A stretch of 64,000 nt of DNA from Alentia gelatinosa (Eukaryota; Annelida; Polychaeta; Phyllodocida; Polynoidae), in assembly GCA_950022655.1 (NCBI GenBank), contig OX465579.1, forward strand, positions 43,193,950-43,257,949, read 5' to 3'. The notes under the pieces are model-generated. The model ran no database searches and was not told the origin of the DNA. It saw only the letters and a program-made list of their open reading frames with translations. The position numbers were made by a program, and so were the translations under genes. The number at the start of each line of letters is the position of its first letter. Position 1 is the stretch's first letter. Of this stretch, positions 1-10,491 are shown one piece after another.

Positions 1-1166
1 CCAAGCATATGGAGATTACAAGTAATAGAATGACAATGATGAAGTTTATGAAGTAACACTTTGCGGAACACCAGTCAATTATGGTGATAGATTCCTAACC
101 TCTCTGATTGCTGTTTTTGTTGTCTCTCTCACATTTGGTTTAGTTTACCATCAAGTTTCAAAACAATTATTCTAAATACAAGGCAAGATAGTATAGTCTA
201 TTTAAAAGAGTAGTCTATTTTTGTAGACCGGAATGCCTTTTAGAGCGTGCTCACACGCCCTATATACATTGCCTAGAGTTTAGAATCCTCACATACAGAC
301 TTCTATCGTCCTGAAAAAACAATTATCCCTTCACTATATGCGTGGTATTCACTGTGATGGTGGGGAAGGAGCAGGGTACCAGTGTCTCAGGCACTTAATA
401 ATATGCCCAGCTGACCATGTGCAATCACTCTAGACCGACTGAAGAGAGTGACCCAGACCCTCAATTGTCAATCATTTATAACTGCACGCTCATTCATCAA
501 TGATGAACAGACCTTTTGCTCAGAGTTTATACAGGTGTGCGTGGGTTAAGTAAAAATCCCAGCTGGAGACTACCCGGATGTAGTAGTGAGTAGTTTACCA
601 TACGGTTGATTTCATGGAATCAACTTCCACCATTGATTAGGAACATGGAAAGCTGCACCAGTTTTAAACAATATAAAAAGGGCCCTTTCGCAAAACTGGT
701 TTAACCACTGATCTTGATCAACAGATACTTTAGCGGGATAAACCATCAACTCAACTGTATCTTAAGTCATTGTGAAAATAATATATCATCTTGTCTAAAT
801 ATCTCAGCAGCAAACAACTAAGGTACCTTACACTGAAACTATTCAACTGGTAGGTACTATCACAATGGTAAACATGTATCACCCGTGTACCCCTCACCCC
901 CCAGTATAAATTCAAAAAAAGTTGTTTCTTTAAAGAAGAATTTTATACAGATAGGTGGGATGGTAGTAGTTCGTTTAGTCCTCAGAATTATCAGATAATC
1001 TTTAATTACTCTTCAATGTTTGTCTTAACACCGTCTTGGCAGGTGTTTATATGGAACGTCTAATGTTCGTACATTATACAAGATGAGGCTCGATGGAATT
1101 TGTGGCACAAAGCCGTGAGACCGAATCCAGGAATAAAGTGCACCCCGTCGAGTCTTGTATAAGGCA
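1..1166. other. Left-edge non-coding stretch
   Basis: No coding exon could be recognised here on either strand. The PHF24-like gene on the minus strand must continue towards lower coordinates, because its last visible exon ends at a splice donor, so this stretch is probably intron of that gene. A short inverted repeat (ttatacaag near 1075 and its complement near 1153) lies next to the MITE that follows. Confidence 0.4.
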
Positions 1167-1593
1167 AAGTGGGATTCACACGGAGAGACTCATGTACCTT
1201 CTGCAGGGTTTGTCTGAGACAATTTTCCTGTGACTATTCTAGGTCCCTTAGTCTCAGTGGGGTGTGTTTTCACGGGTTCACAAGGGAAGGAGGCCCTGTG
1301 CTAGAGACTCTGTACCCTGAACATAGGTACTTGAGTCTTAAGGAACGTATTCATACGGGAAAAAGCTGCAAGCCAGAGACTATGTACTTCCTGAAAGGGA
1401 CTTAGGGAAACTATGTACCGGATTTGTCCTTCCATGTGAATCAGATCCGCCATTTTCCCTAGAGACTGGGAAAGCTCAATTTCAGCATTCTGCTCTGAGA
1501 TTATTGGACAAAGGGAAAATTATCGGAGACTGGGAAACAAATGTAAGGTACACTAGTCTCAAGTACATGAGTCTCTCCGTTTGAATCCCACTT
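1167..1593. mobile_element. MITE with 31-bp terminal inverted repeats
   Basis: The ends 1167-1197 and 1563-1593 are inverted copies of a 31-bp sequence starting AAGTGGGATTCA, with one mismatch. The 427-bp body carries many short subrepeats of the type gagact...gtac in both orientations and no credible coding sequence. Similar gagact/gtacc motifs recur at 2050-2360, which may be a decayed relative. I see no clear target-site duplication, so the class is unassigned. It lies in the presumed 3' part of the PHF24-like gene. Confidence 0.75.
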
Positions 1594-1729
1594 AAGAACA
1601 TGATGGTATGTTGTTCTACATTTATCATGTCATACCGGAAATGAATAGTACCTTACCATAGTGGTGTAGATTGAGACACTTTAGACATTAATTAGTTTCT
1701 CTTGGAAATTGAGAACAAATGGTACACAC

Positions 1730-4412
1730 CTTGGGGCGTTTGGCAATCTTCTTGCAGGTTTCTTGTTTAACAAACTCCCACCAGTCGACCATGCCGTCCC
1801 CGTTAATGTCCATACACTGGAATTGTGCCTTCACGCGTAGCAGATCCAGCTCACCGATCTCCTGCCCTTCTTTTCTCAAATACTCCTGTCTCTTAATGGC
1901 CACATAGTCCTCTATTGTGATACCTGCCTCTGAAGTAGGGGGAGGGGGTGTATTTGCTGAGGGAATACATCAAATTCACATGATATGTAAACCTAAAACG
2001 CTATGTAGCCAGCTATATCCACGAACACAGAAATACACACACATATATTATACATGTCTGTTAATTTCCCTGCTCCCGAGTCCGATATTCCTCGTAGTGG
2101 GAGACTCGGTCCGACAAGGCAGAAATCGTGGCAACCTCTGGCCGTCGGGACGAGCAATTGTCTGAGACTCGGTTACCTAGCCTTTGGGATAAGGACATTT
2201 GTCGGCAACAAGGAAAAGGGCATTTGTCTGAGACCACAGTACCCTATGCATCGCGCAATAGGACAGGCACATGTCTGTATCCCCACCCGACCCCCCTACT
2301 GTGAGGATCGAAGACCTGAGAGACATTCGCGAGGACAACTGTCCCTCCCTGAGATTTAGGGAGGAACAAATATTAAAGGAGTGTTAACCCTTTCCTCACT
2401 GATGATGGCTAGAGCAAATTATACCTCAAGGCATCATTTATCATTTTTTGTTAAAATGTCATTTTTCTCAGCTGATTAAACATGAATCTTTATAATCTTT
2501 TCTGAGATTATGTAAAACGCCTTTGTAGTGATAACTAATTACTAATTTTTAGCTATTGCTATGGAAACATTAACAGACAACTATAAAAACGATGGGAAAG
2601 AATCAATTTTCTCTACAAGTATAACATAGGCCTGCACCACAGAGGTTGTCTTGTGTCAGGCATGCGGCATCTAAAGATGTGCACCTGCGACCAGGTCCAG
2701 TAAGGAAAGGGTTATTAGCTCAGTAGGTTCTTATCATGTTCACTCTAAAGTAAGTAAATTTAGGGGCATAGAAATTGCGAGTTTGATGATATTTCAATTA
2801 AATTATTATTTATTTGATACTCCAATTATTCGCATGGAGAAAGTCCCCTAATATGGAGGTACAAGGGTTATATAGGCAAGCAGTGCAGAACTAACGGTAC
2901 CTATGTCTAGAGTAGGTAGAACTTCTACTGTGCCTCGGTCCATATTCGGTGACTTTTATCACTCTGCCCATAGCATATAGGATATACAAACTACGTTCAT
3001 ATACACTGTTGATAAATGGACTCTATACAGAACTGTTCACGCTTGAACAGTTGGAGACCCCCTATAGAGTATGCGCGTGTTCCATCCTCTTTAAACATCC
3101 CCTTTACCTTTGTCAAATAGGCTATATATGACTAAGCTATTATATCATTACAGTGTTTATCCATCGTTGGCAAATTGCAAATGGATATGCACAGAATATT
3201 AAAAGTTGCATACTCTGTGTCCAATATAAATATAGTGTACATCCAGTTATAAACATGGAATACAGAAGCTGAGTCATATTTCTTTGCAATCCAAGAATTG
3301 CGGTCACACATGAAAAACATTGATTTATGAAAATTAGAATCATAGATGTGAGGATAATTTTGAAAGGTATATTTGAGAGGTGCCAGTTGCCAGGGGAATG
3401 AGGTGCATTGATTTAAGAGAGAGAGATGATTAAACTGGTATAGACACTGAGATTGTTACACCGATGAGACATAAAACATAGTTTGTGTGGAATATATATC
3501 CACAACAACATATTTGAATGGACGAATGCAATAAGTTACAGTTGGCTCTTTCGGGGATAGGCTTCAAGGGCGTAATTGCAGAAAACCGTACCTTTGTTTA
3601 TATCGTAATTTTCAAAGTCTTCCATCATATCGTCAAGTTCTTTCTCTGTAAGGAGCGCACTGATATCATCCTAAAATGATATAATACGGACTATTACTTG
3701 TTTTACACTTATAACACTGTCTATGCTCTTAACAATGAGAACAGATGATGACCCTGGTATTTAACTCTTTCAGTCCGAGCAATGCCTGGAGGCATTCCCA
3801 CCCAGGGGACGAGCAATGCCTGGAGGCATTCCCACCCAGGGGACGAGCAATGCCTGGAGGCATTCCCACCCAGGGGACGAGCAATGCCTCCAGGCATTGT
3901 TTAAAAATATATTTATGTTTATGTATCACCATCACAAACGTTATGTTTTATGAGAAATAATGAATAGATTTACACCATTTTTTCACAATTGATAAAAAAT
4001 ACCATGTTCATTATTATACTCTATGGGTATTCGACAAGTAACTATAGTAACTGGTATCTAAAGGTTGCTAAGTGACGCCCATACGACAAACAGACACCAT
4101 ACAGCGATAGTCTCGTCCCCTTGGGGTTTATAGAGGTGTTATGCCTCGTCCTATAGTGCCTGTGCTCTCCAATCAGGCTCGGATAGAAAGAGTTAAATGC
4201 ATTTATCCTTTGTTCTAGGTAGATCAACTGTTTTCACAGGACTATTCTATCAGATATTATGTTTGTTGATTTGACATATGATTAATGTGGAGTTTCTCTA
4301 TGGCATTCTATTTACTATATATGCTGATGGGGGCCTTAGATGAAGGGGACCTGCCAAATGTGTTTTCAGCCACAGTTACAAATGTGATGACCTCAGATAA
4401 TGTTATAAGAAG

Positions 4413-4498
<86 letters not shown>

Positions 4499-6703
4499 AA
4501 CATGTATACATATATGGTATTTGAAGTTTGGTGTTTTTCTAGTTATTCTTTTTAATTTATAGTCAGTATCCCTCCGCCGGAGCCGAGTTTTTCAGATATA
4601 TCAAATAATACATAGTTAAATATAAGAGTTATATCATTTCATCGAGAATTAAAAGGTATTAAGTAGCCAAAGGGCTAAAGAAATAGAGAAGGTGATATGA
4701 ATTTATAATGGAATGATAATACATCATGTAGTCTCAATGCTCATATTAAAGATAGCTTTTGATCCTCATCTTGAACTCGTCCTTTTCAGCAATGTGCTGT
4801 ATTGTCGATGGTTGTTGACAATACATCGACTTAAGTAATTGAGGTAAACTACTCCCCGGTGAAAGAAAGCCATAGTTACGTGGTGAGGATTGGAAAAATT
4901 ACATCACGAGGCCTTGGTCGCGTGAAGTATCTTTTCTGATTCTTATCTATATACCTTCAAATATCGATAAAAATGGCAATTTGTTTTGACCTCCAGTTGA
5001 TTGGTAAGCCATGTCAACCCGTAATTGAATAACTTCAACTTGTATGTTTTCATCACACTCGTAGTGACAGCCGCCAAGGCCCTTCCTATTGGCAACACGA
5101 ACATCAGGGTATTCGCCTTAGTTATGACAACTTTCAGTCTGTCTTTGTGTTCACCAAGGTGGATCTCAGCGAGTCATCTTTTTGTTATCGATTACTTTCA
5201 CATATTTAAGCTACTTAAACTATTTCATACTAATTTCTGATATAAAAGACCTCCATACTAAAGCCTATAAGACACCGACGGCTGTGCCCGATTCTACCTT
5301 TCCCCGACGGATCCGTCGGGTCTGTGACAATCTGCATCAATCGGGTCGGTGTACGCACTTCACCGACCCGATTTTATTGCTTTTCCCGACGCGTCGGGCA
5401 TTACTACCATGTCAGATATGACCGACTGTTCCCGACCGTAAGATTTCGGTGTACGCGCTTTCACCGATTGTTACCGATTCTGAGTTGGCCATTTGAATAG
5501 TGATGCTACCTATCCCCTAGTCCGATTTTGAAGTTCTTTATACCGATTTGTAGGGGAGACAGAGGCGATTATATACCTGAAAACCGTTTCCCGATATCTT
5601 AATTGGGTCCGAAGTTATTGAACTTTGAATTAATTTCTATGAGTCCACACCAGCGGCCCGTGGCTCACCCCGGCTCGGCTCCCGGCGGCTCTCTTTGATC
5701 TTAACCCGGGTAATATACGAGGTCATAAAAGGAGGAGGTGTCGTCGGTAAGAGTCTACATATCGGTGTCTTATAGGTATAAGACACCGAAATTTTATTCC
5801 CGACTCTCACCGAGCCGATGGTCGGGATGAATCGGGAACAAATTTCGGTGTCTTATAGGCTTTAGTCGTTAGTGCCGAAATATACAGAATCATACATGAA
5901 TAGTACGTATCACGACCAGTAGTGTGAAGAAGTAACTTTTAGACATAATGGACTCACACATGTGGGACAGCTCCAGCCGATATTAGTGTGAGCACGCGGG
6001 AGCTGCTCATCCAGCTCGTCTTCTGGCAGGTGGGCGGTCTGCAGCAGACAACGGCGGTGGAAGGCTTGACCGCAGACACGGCACGCATACCCGTCGGCCG
6101 CGTCACGCCCACACACGGGGCACGGACCCACGTCCTGGTGCTTGAACGTGAGGAAAGGCAGTTCACCAATTAGTGCCGAGTTCTATCTTCATGTTCACAA
6201 TGTTACAATGAATCAGTTATGGACATCGGTAATTGCAGTTTTAACAGGAACTCCTTTTGGAATTCCGATGGCTCTTTGAAGTTCAGATGATAATATCTAT
6301 ATTGATTTTGTTCCGTAACCTATTTAGCACAATTCCTTAATTTTGTCTTTATCGAATGATGTTCACGTGAAATGGATCTGGGAACCCATGACGTACTCAC
6401 CGACAATCGCGCACTCTTGGCGCGCACTTCCGGTAGAGTCGGCGCTTCCGGATGTACCTCGGGGGTAGGCGGCCGTATGCGGAAACGTTCGTCGGTGGCA
6501 TTCCCGTCGTGCTGCTCTACTTCTAGGTCGCGCAGCGCGCGCTCCTTCTGCTCGCGGCGTCGGCGCACAAACTCGAGCAGCTCGTCGCGATCACGTGACC
6601 CGTTCTGCTCACTATGATACTTGAGGTGTTTCCTTTTGTGTCTACTCAACATAGTTGTTTTTATTGCCGACGCCGATCGCTCCTGGAGACCTGGGCTCAT
6701 CAT
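1730..6703 (-). CDS. PHF24: PHF24-like protein: PHD-type zinc finger and EF-hands (partial, 3' end off window)
   Basis: Four minus-strand exons join in frame: 6703-6401, 6134 (or 6140)-5958, 3670-3592 and 1923-1730, about 253 residues. The first ATG follows an in-frame TAA and opens a charged region (RDRDELLEFVRRRREQKERA). The second exon encodes the finger: CPVC, CRVC, HRRC and a final WSCPTC, i.e. C-x2-C, C-x2-C, H-x2-C, C-x2-C. Exons three and four give an EF-hand-like helix (LLTEKELDDMMEDFENYDI), then a second EF-hand with a canonical loop DINGDGMVDWWE. This finger plus EF-hand order matches vertebrate PHF24 (KIAA1045), a poorly characterised neural protein. The last exon ends AAG|gtgtgt in phase 0, so the gene continues left. 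The N-terminus does not resemble vertebrate PHF24, so the start is less certain than the domains. Confidence 0.82.
2388..2711. mobile_element. piggyBac-like MITE, copy 1 (TTAA-CCCTTTCC ends)
   Basis: The element is bounded by TTAA (2384-2387) plus CCCTTTCCTCACTG on the left, and by the inverted copy CAGTAAGGAAAGGG plus TTAT (2712-2715) on the right. A TTAA target followed by CCCTTT is typical of piggyBac-type non-autonomous elements. The right TTAA seems mutated to TTAT. The interior is AT-rich and contains one CCTCAAGGCATC motif like the subrepeats in copies 2 and 3. It sits in the intron between PHF24 exons 3 and 4. Confidence 0.65.
3765..4192. mobile_element. piggyBac-like MITE, copy 2, with internal minisatellite
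   Basis: TTAA duplicates flank it at 3761-3764 and 4193-4196. The termini are inverted copies: CTCTTTCAGTCCGAG on the left, CTCTTTCTATCCGAG read inwards from the right. The left half holds the 34-bp tandem array described separately. No coding capacity. It lies in the PHF24-like intron between exons 2 and 3. Confidence 0.75.
3776..3898. repeat. 34-bp tandem array with palindromic core
   Basis: Four units, the last incomplete, start with AATGCC at 3781, 3815, 3849 and 3883, giving a 34-bp period. Each unit contains the palindrome GCCTGGAGGC (the last reads GCCTCCAGGC) followed by ATTCCCACCCAGGGGACGAG. The array is inside the TTAA-flanked element. Confidence 0.9.
4415..4494. repeat. (CT)n microsatellite
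   Basis: About 39 uninterrupted CT dinucleotides in a PHF24-like intron. Likely length-polymorphic. Confidence 0.97.
5257..5866. mobile_element. MITE with perfect 22-bp TIRs (ACTAAAGCCTATAAGACACC...)
   Basis: 5257-5278 and 5845-5866 are perfect inverted copies. Further copies of tataagacaccga occur inside, near 5760-5795, in both orientations, and the body is rich in CCCGAC/CCCGAT words, so it is built from subterminal repeats. A GC-rich core lies at 5650-5715. No coding sequence and no clear target-site duplication. It lies in the intron between PHF24 exons 2 and 3, shortly before the zinc-finger exon. Confidence 0.75.
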
Positions 6704-8750
6704 TTACCGCTCATTATTAACCTATCCGCATACACTGTTCGGAACGGTTTCTACTTCGTGTACATTGACAACGAATGATTTACTATAAATAGTGATGATA
6801 CCTTACTGTATAGTTGCACAACTCACAAGTCCCCATGAATATATTTACTCCAAGAAACCACATTCAGCACATATGTCTTCCTGATTAGCGTCAGTAAAGA
6901 TGGAAAATATCCAGTAATTCAGATTGTGCCTCCTGATGAATGAACATTTCACTTTGTCGATCCTAGTGAATGTTGTGCAGAATTTTCATGTTTGTTTCTC
7001 AACAACGGCGTATGAAGAACCCATGGGCACCTGAAACTTGTGTTGCACTAAGGTGTTTCTGTTACGCAGTGCCCTGGTCCACCTGTGCCTACCTGCAATG
7101 ACGGAGAGACCAATGGATTTCTGTAAAGCACTATCCAAGCGTTACGAAGAGGCAATACGTCTTGGTTCACTGAGCCTAGATAACCAATGATAGAGTCCCC
7201 AGGAGATCCACTGCGACAGAATGATGTCAGTCCATTTCATTGGGTCCTATCGACATGATTTTGATAGTCACTTATATAGTTCCAATTTGTATAGCTTCTC
7301 ATTGCCAAACAATATTTTCTGATAATGTCATTGACGTTCAAAATCTTATTTTAATTCTTACCTGGTTCATAGGTATAGGCTATCATTCGGCTATGGCAGA
7401 TATTAATGTACATATATTATAGAAATATGCACGGTATTAGTACAGTACCGAAGATAGGTTGCTTCATTTAAACATGTGTTATATCTTAATTTATAAAGAT
7501 AACACCAATCCTTTTGTAAAACTGTGTTTTACTGAAAATACAGGTGCTCATAAGTATAATTGCTTAATTTCCTTTGTTAGACACCTGCACCTGTTGGTTG
7601 CTGTTACTGTGCAACAAACGAAATAATAGCGCAGGAGCATAAAGACGACATTGGGAAACTTTAATTCAAAGTAATACTGAATTATCAACAAGAAAAAAAG
7701 AAAATGCAAGTGTTATGTCATGTATCTGAACAATTTCTTCATCATTAATTAACAGAATTATTTCTAGTACTTATATATACAAGCTTTGCTCTTCTTTATT
7801 AATCATCAACTGGGATGGATGGAGCTTACAGGTGGATAATCCAATGATGAACAGTCAAATATCAGTATTTGGCTACATGTGTGTTATCATTTGGAGAACA
7901 ATGTGGAAGCTGATTCAAGTTCACAAACCATCTTTGAACAATAAGATTCACCCCAATTCCAATAAGCAAGAATTATCCCATCTTTTTTTCTTTCTCTAAT
8001 GAGCCATATAGAATGGTTAAAGGGCTTACACCAACTACTTAGAGTAGTATTTATAAATCTATAGATCTATACTTTGGTTAATATTTACCTAGAGCTGCCT
8101 AAGATAGTGTGTATTACACTTACAATGTCTGTTATGTCTAGGAGCTAATGCTATTTCCACTTATAATGGATGAGCGCGGTACACCGGAATTACTTCATGA
8201 AATAAAAGTAAGAGAACATCATAAGTAATTATACAGCCATCTGGATTTGATCAAGAATCAAGTATCAAAATGTTTCAATAAACCCAAAGAATTGATTTAA
8301 TAGTTCATCTCTGATATCATTAGCAGGAATATTAATCAAGATATATAAATCTGTATTTAAACAAATGTAAACTGATTACTTAATTTCTGGTATTAAAATC
8401 AGAGTATCCTAATGCATTAACAACTGTTCTTAATCAAGTCTTATATGGGTCTGAGTACATGAGTCATATGCCTACCCTTCCACCAACCCCATAGCTCCTT
8501 ACTGGGTCTGTATTTGCTTGTCTGTCCCATCAGATCATTGCTATACAATCAGATCTGTCCCATCAGATTTGAAATGTACATGTATTGTAAAGTGGAAGGA
8601 GAGCAGTGAGCCAGAACAAACTGCCTCCTGAGTCCAGCTAGCTGGTCAATAAAGTAGATAGGGAATGGTTGTGAGAGGGGAGAGGGTGAGGGTTATTATG
8701 GTATGGTTGAAAGGTAGAGTGGCTTCAGACCCAGAGCGTTATTCGTAAAC
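6704..8750. other. Intergenic, upstream of the PHF24-like gene
   Basis: No exon, RNA gene or clear repeat was recognised. The segment next to 6704 probably holds the PHF24-like promoter and 5' UTR, but no core promoter motif stands out. Confidence 0.4.
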
Positions 8751-9150
8751 CATCGTCTGTCCCTGTCTGTTAGTATATATGTCTATTTCTCCTTGCTTAT
8801 GTCTGTCTTCTGCCCTCAGCTGTCTGCCTATCTGTCTGTCTCCTTGGGACTAACCCTGTCTGTATACTGTATGTCTGACTTTCTCTGTTAATATCTCTGT
8901 CTCTGTCCCTGTCTGTCCATGTCAATGTCTTGCTATATCTTTGTCTCTGTCCCTGTTTGTAGGCATGTATGTCTGACTATTTCTCATTGTATGTGTCTTT
9001 CTGCATCTCTGTCTGTCTCATTGACTCTGTCCCTGTCTGCATATGTCTGACTATCTGTCTGTTTACCTGTCCCTGTGTGAGTCTCCCTTCTGTATCTGTT
9101 ATCATCTGCATCATTATCTGTCTCTCTGTGTCTCTCTCCCTGTTTTTATG
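8751..9150. repeat. Degenerate TGTC/CTGT simple repeat
   Basis: Around 400 bases dominated by imperfect TGTCTGTC, CTGTCCCTGTC and TCTCTGTC words. Open frames here come from the repeat, not from a gene. Confidence 0.85.
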
Positions 9151-10462
9151 AAGGGAAAATGTGAAAACCACCATATGGTCATTATTATCATCTGATAGTT
9201 TCCTTTTCTAGTAACAGATAACAGTATCCATACCTAAGTGTTTGTTATAAAGTGTTTTGTTATTTATTGGCAGGATTGATATAGTGAATACTTTGTCCCA
9301 AAAAGACAATAAAACAACAGTTCTATTTTTAGGAGCCAAGTTAGTGGTGGAGCAGGGGTATGGTCAGACTGGGATACTGGGCACCCGACCATTTTCGTAG
9401 GCCTTTATATTTGATGCATGGGTAGTGAAGGGTTAGATTCTGTACAGTAACCTGAAAGCCTGTGTTCTTTTATTGGTGGCTGTATTTGAAAAACATCGCG
9501 TTCGCGATGACGGCATGTACCAATAAAAACTTTACAAAAAGAAAAGATTCTAACCTCTAGGTGACGTATATGAGCGCGTTTTCCCGCGCTCAAATATACA
9601 TTTCATCAGTAAGCCTGATCATTCTATTGCCTCCCTTTCCTATGTTGTAGCTTCATGTAGGTAGTAGATTTCTATCCTCTAATCTTCTTAGTTTACAAAA
9701 GTTTGTATTTGATAAGCTCTCATAGGTTTCTTTTGACATTGTAGGTATTTAACCTTTATATAGCTTGGAGCCTAGGAAGAACTCTAGTATTCAAACACTT
9801 CAAAATACCCAAAACAACAACCTGGCTCAATAAAGAAAAGTTATTAAACACCTCTCAGACACGAAAGTCAAATAAAACTGCAAAGGCAAAACAATCAATT
9901 ATGTCTACCATTTCCTTGGGTATATTCAAGTCATAAATAAACTTCTAGCGAGCAATTTCATTCTTGTTCGCTCCCCCTTCCAAGGCACACACGAGCATGA
10001 TGATAGCATCGGTGGCCAATATTTCTCCAGACGTGAAATATGACATTAGGTTAGTAGAAGCCGAGGAGCAGTAGTGTCTGACCGAGAGAGATAATTTGAG
10101 GCAAGGAAGTGTGTAAAGAAACACAATAGAATATACGGGTTTGATGGCTGTTATCCAAAGGTGTCAAAAGAAGTAGGCCGAACGTTTATTTCAAAAGAAG
10201 AAGAGGATAAGTAAATGATTAATTGAGAGATCCTCAATAAGACACAAAAATATATGATAAAATAAATTGAGTTTACTTCACCATGTAGCTATCCTCCGTG
10301 ACCATACGTGGTATAGATACAAAACAAGATAAATTACTGCCTTGAGAAAACTACGTGCAGTGGCCAACTGAAAATAGCTGGAAGAACTCCCTTCCTGGTA
10401 CGTTAAAAAAGATAAAACTCATTGAAAAATAACAAGTCAGGAATTGTCATTTTTAAGCATAC
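9151..10462. other. Intergenic, downstream of the EndoU gene
   Basis: No gene recognised. Two short GC-rich hairpins, one around catcgcgttcgcgatg (9495-9510) and one around gagcgcgttttcccgcgctc (9571-9590), occur in a 130-base GC-richer island that may be a small repeat remnant. Confidence 0.35.
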
Positions 10463-10468
10463 TTTATT
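10463..10468 (-). terminator. Polyadenylation signal AATAAA of the EndoU gene
   Basis: On the minus strand AATAAA lies about 24 nt beyond the EndoU stop codon, followed by a T-rich stretch. This implies a very short 3' UTR. Confidence 0.7.
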
Positions 10469-10491
10469 GATTACTAGGTGTTTATCATTAA

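Noticed and set aside
3776..3898. CRISPR-like array
   Set aside because: The units are head-to-tail with identical spacers, lie in an intron of an animal gene and inside a TTAA element; it is a minisatellite.
4285..4524. 79-aa plus-strand frame with a Ser-Leu repeat
   Set aside because: It is simply the (CT)n microsatellite translated.
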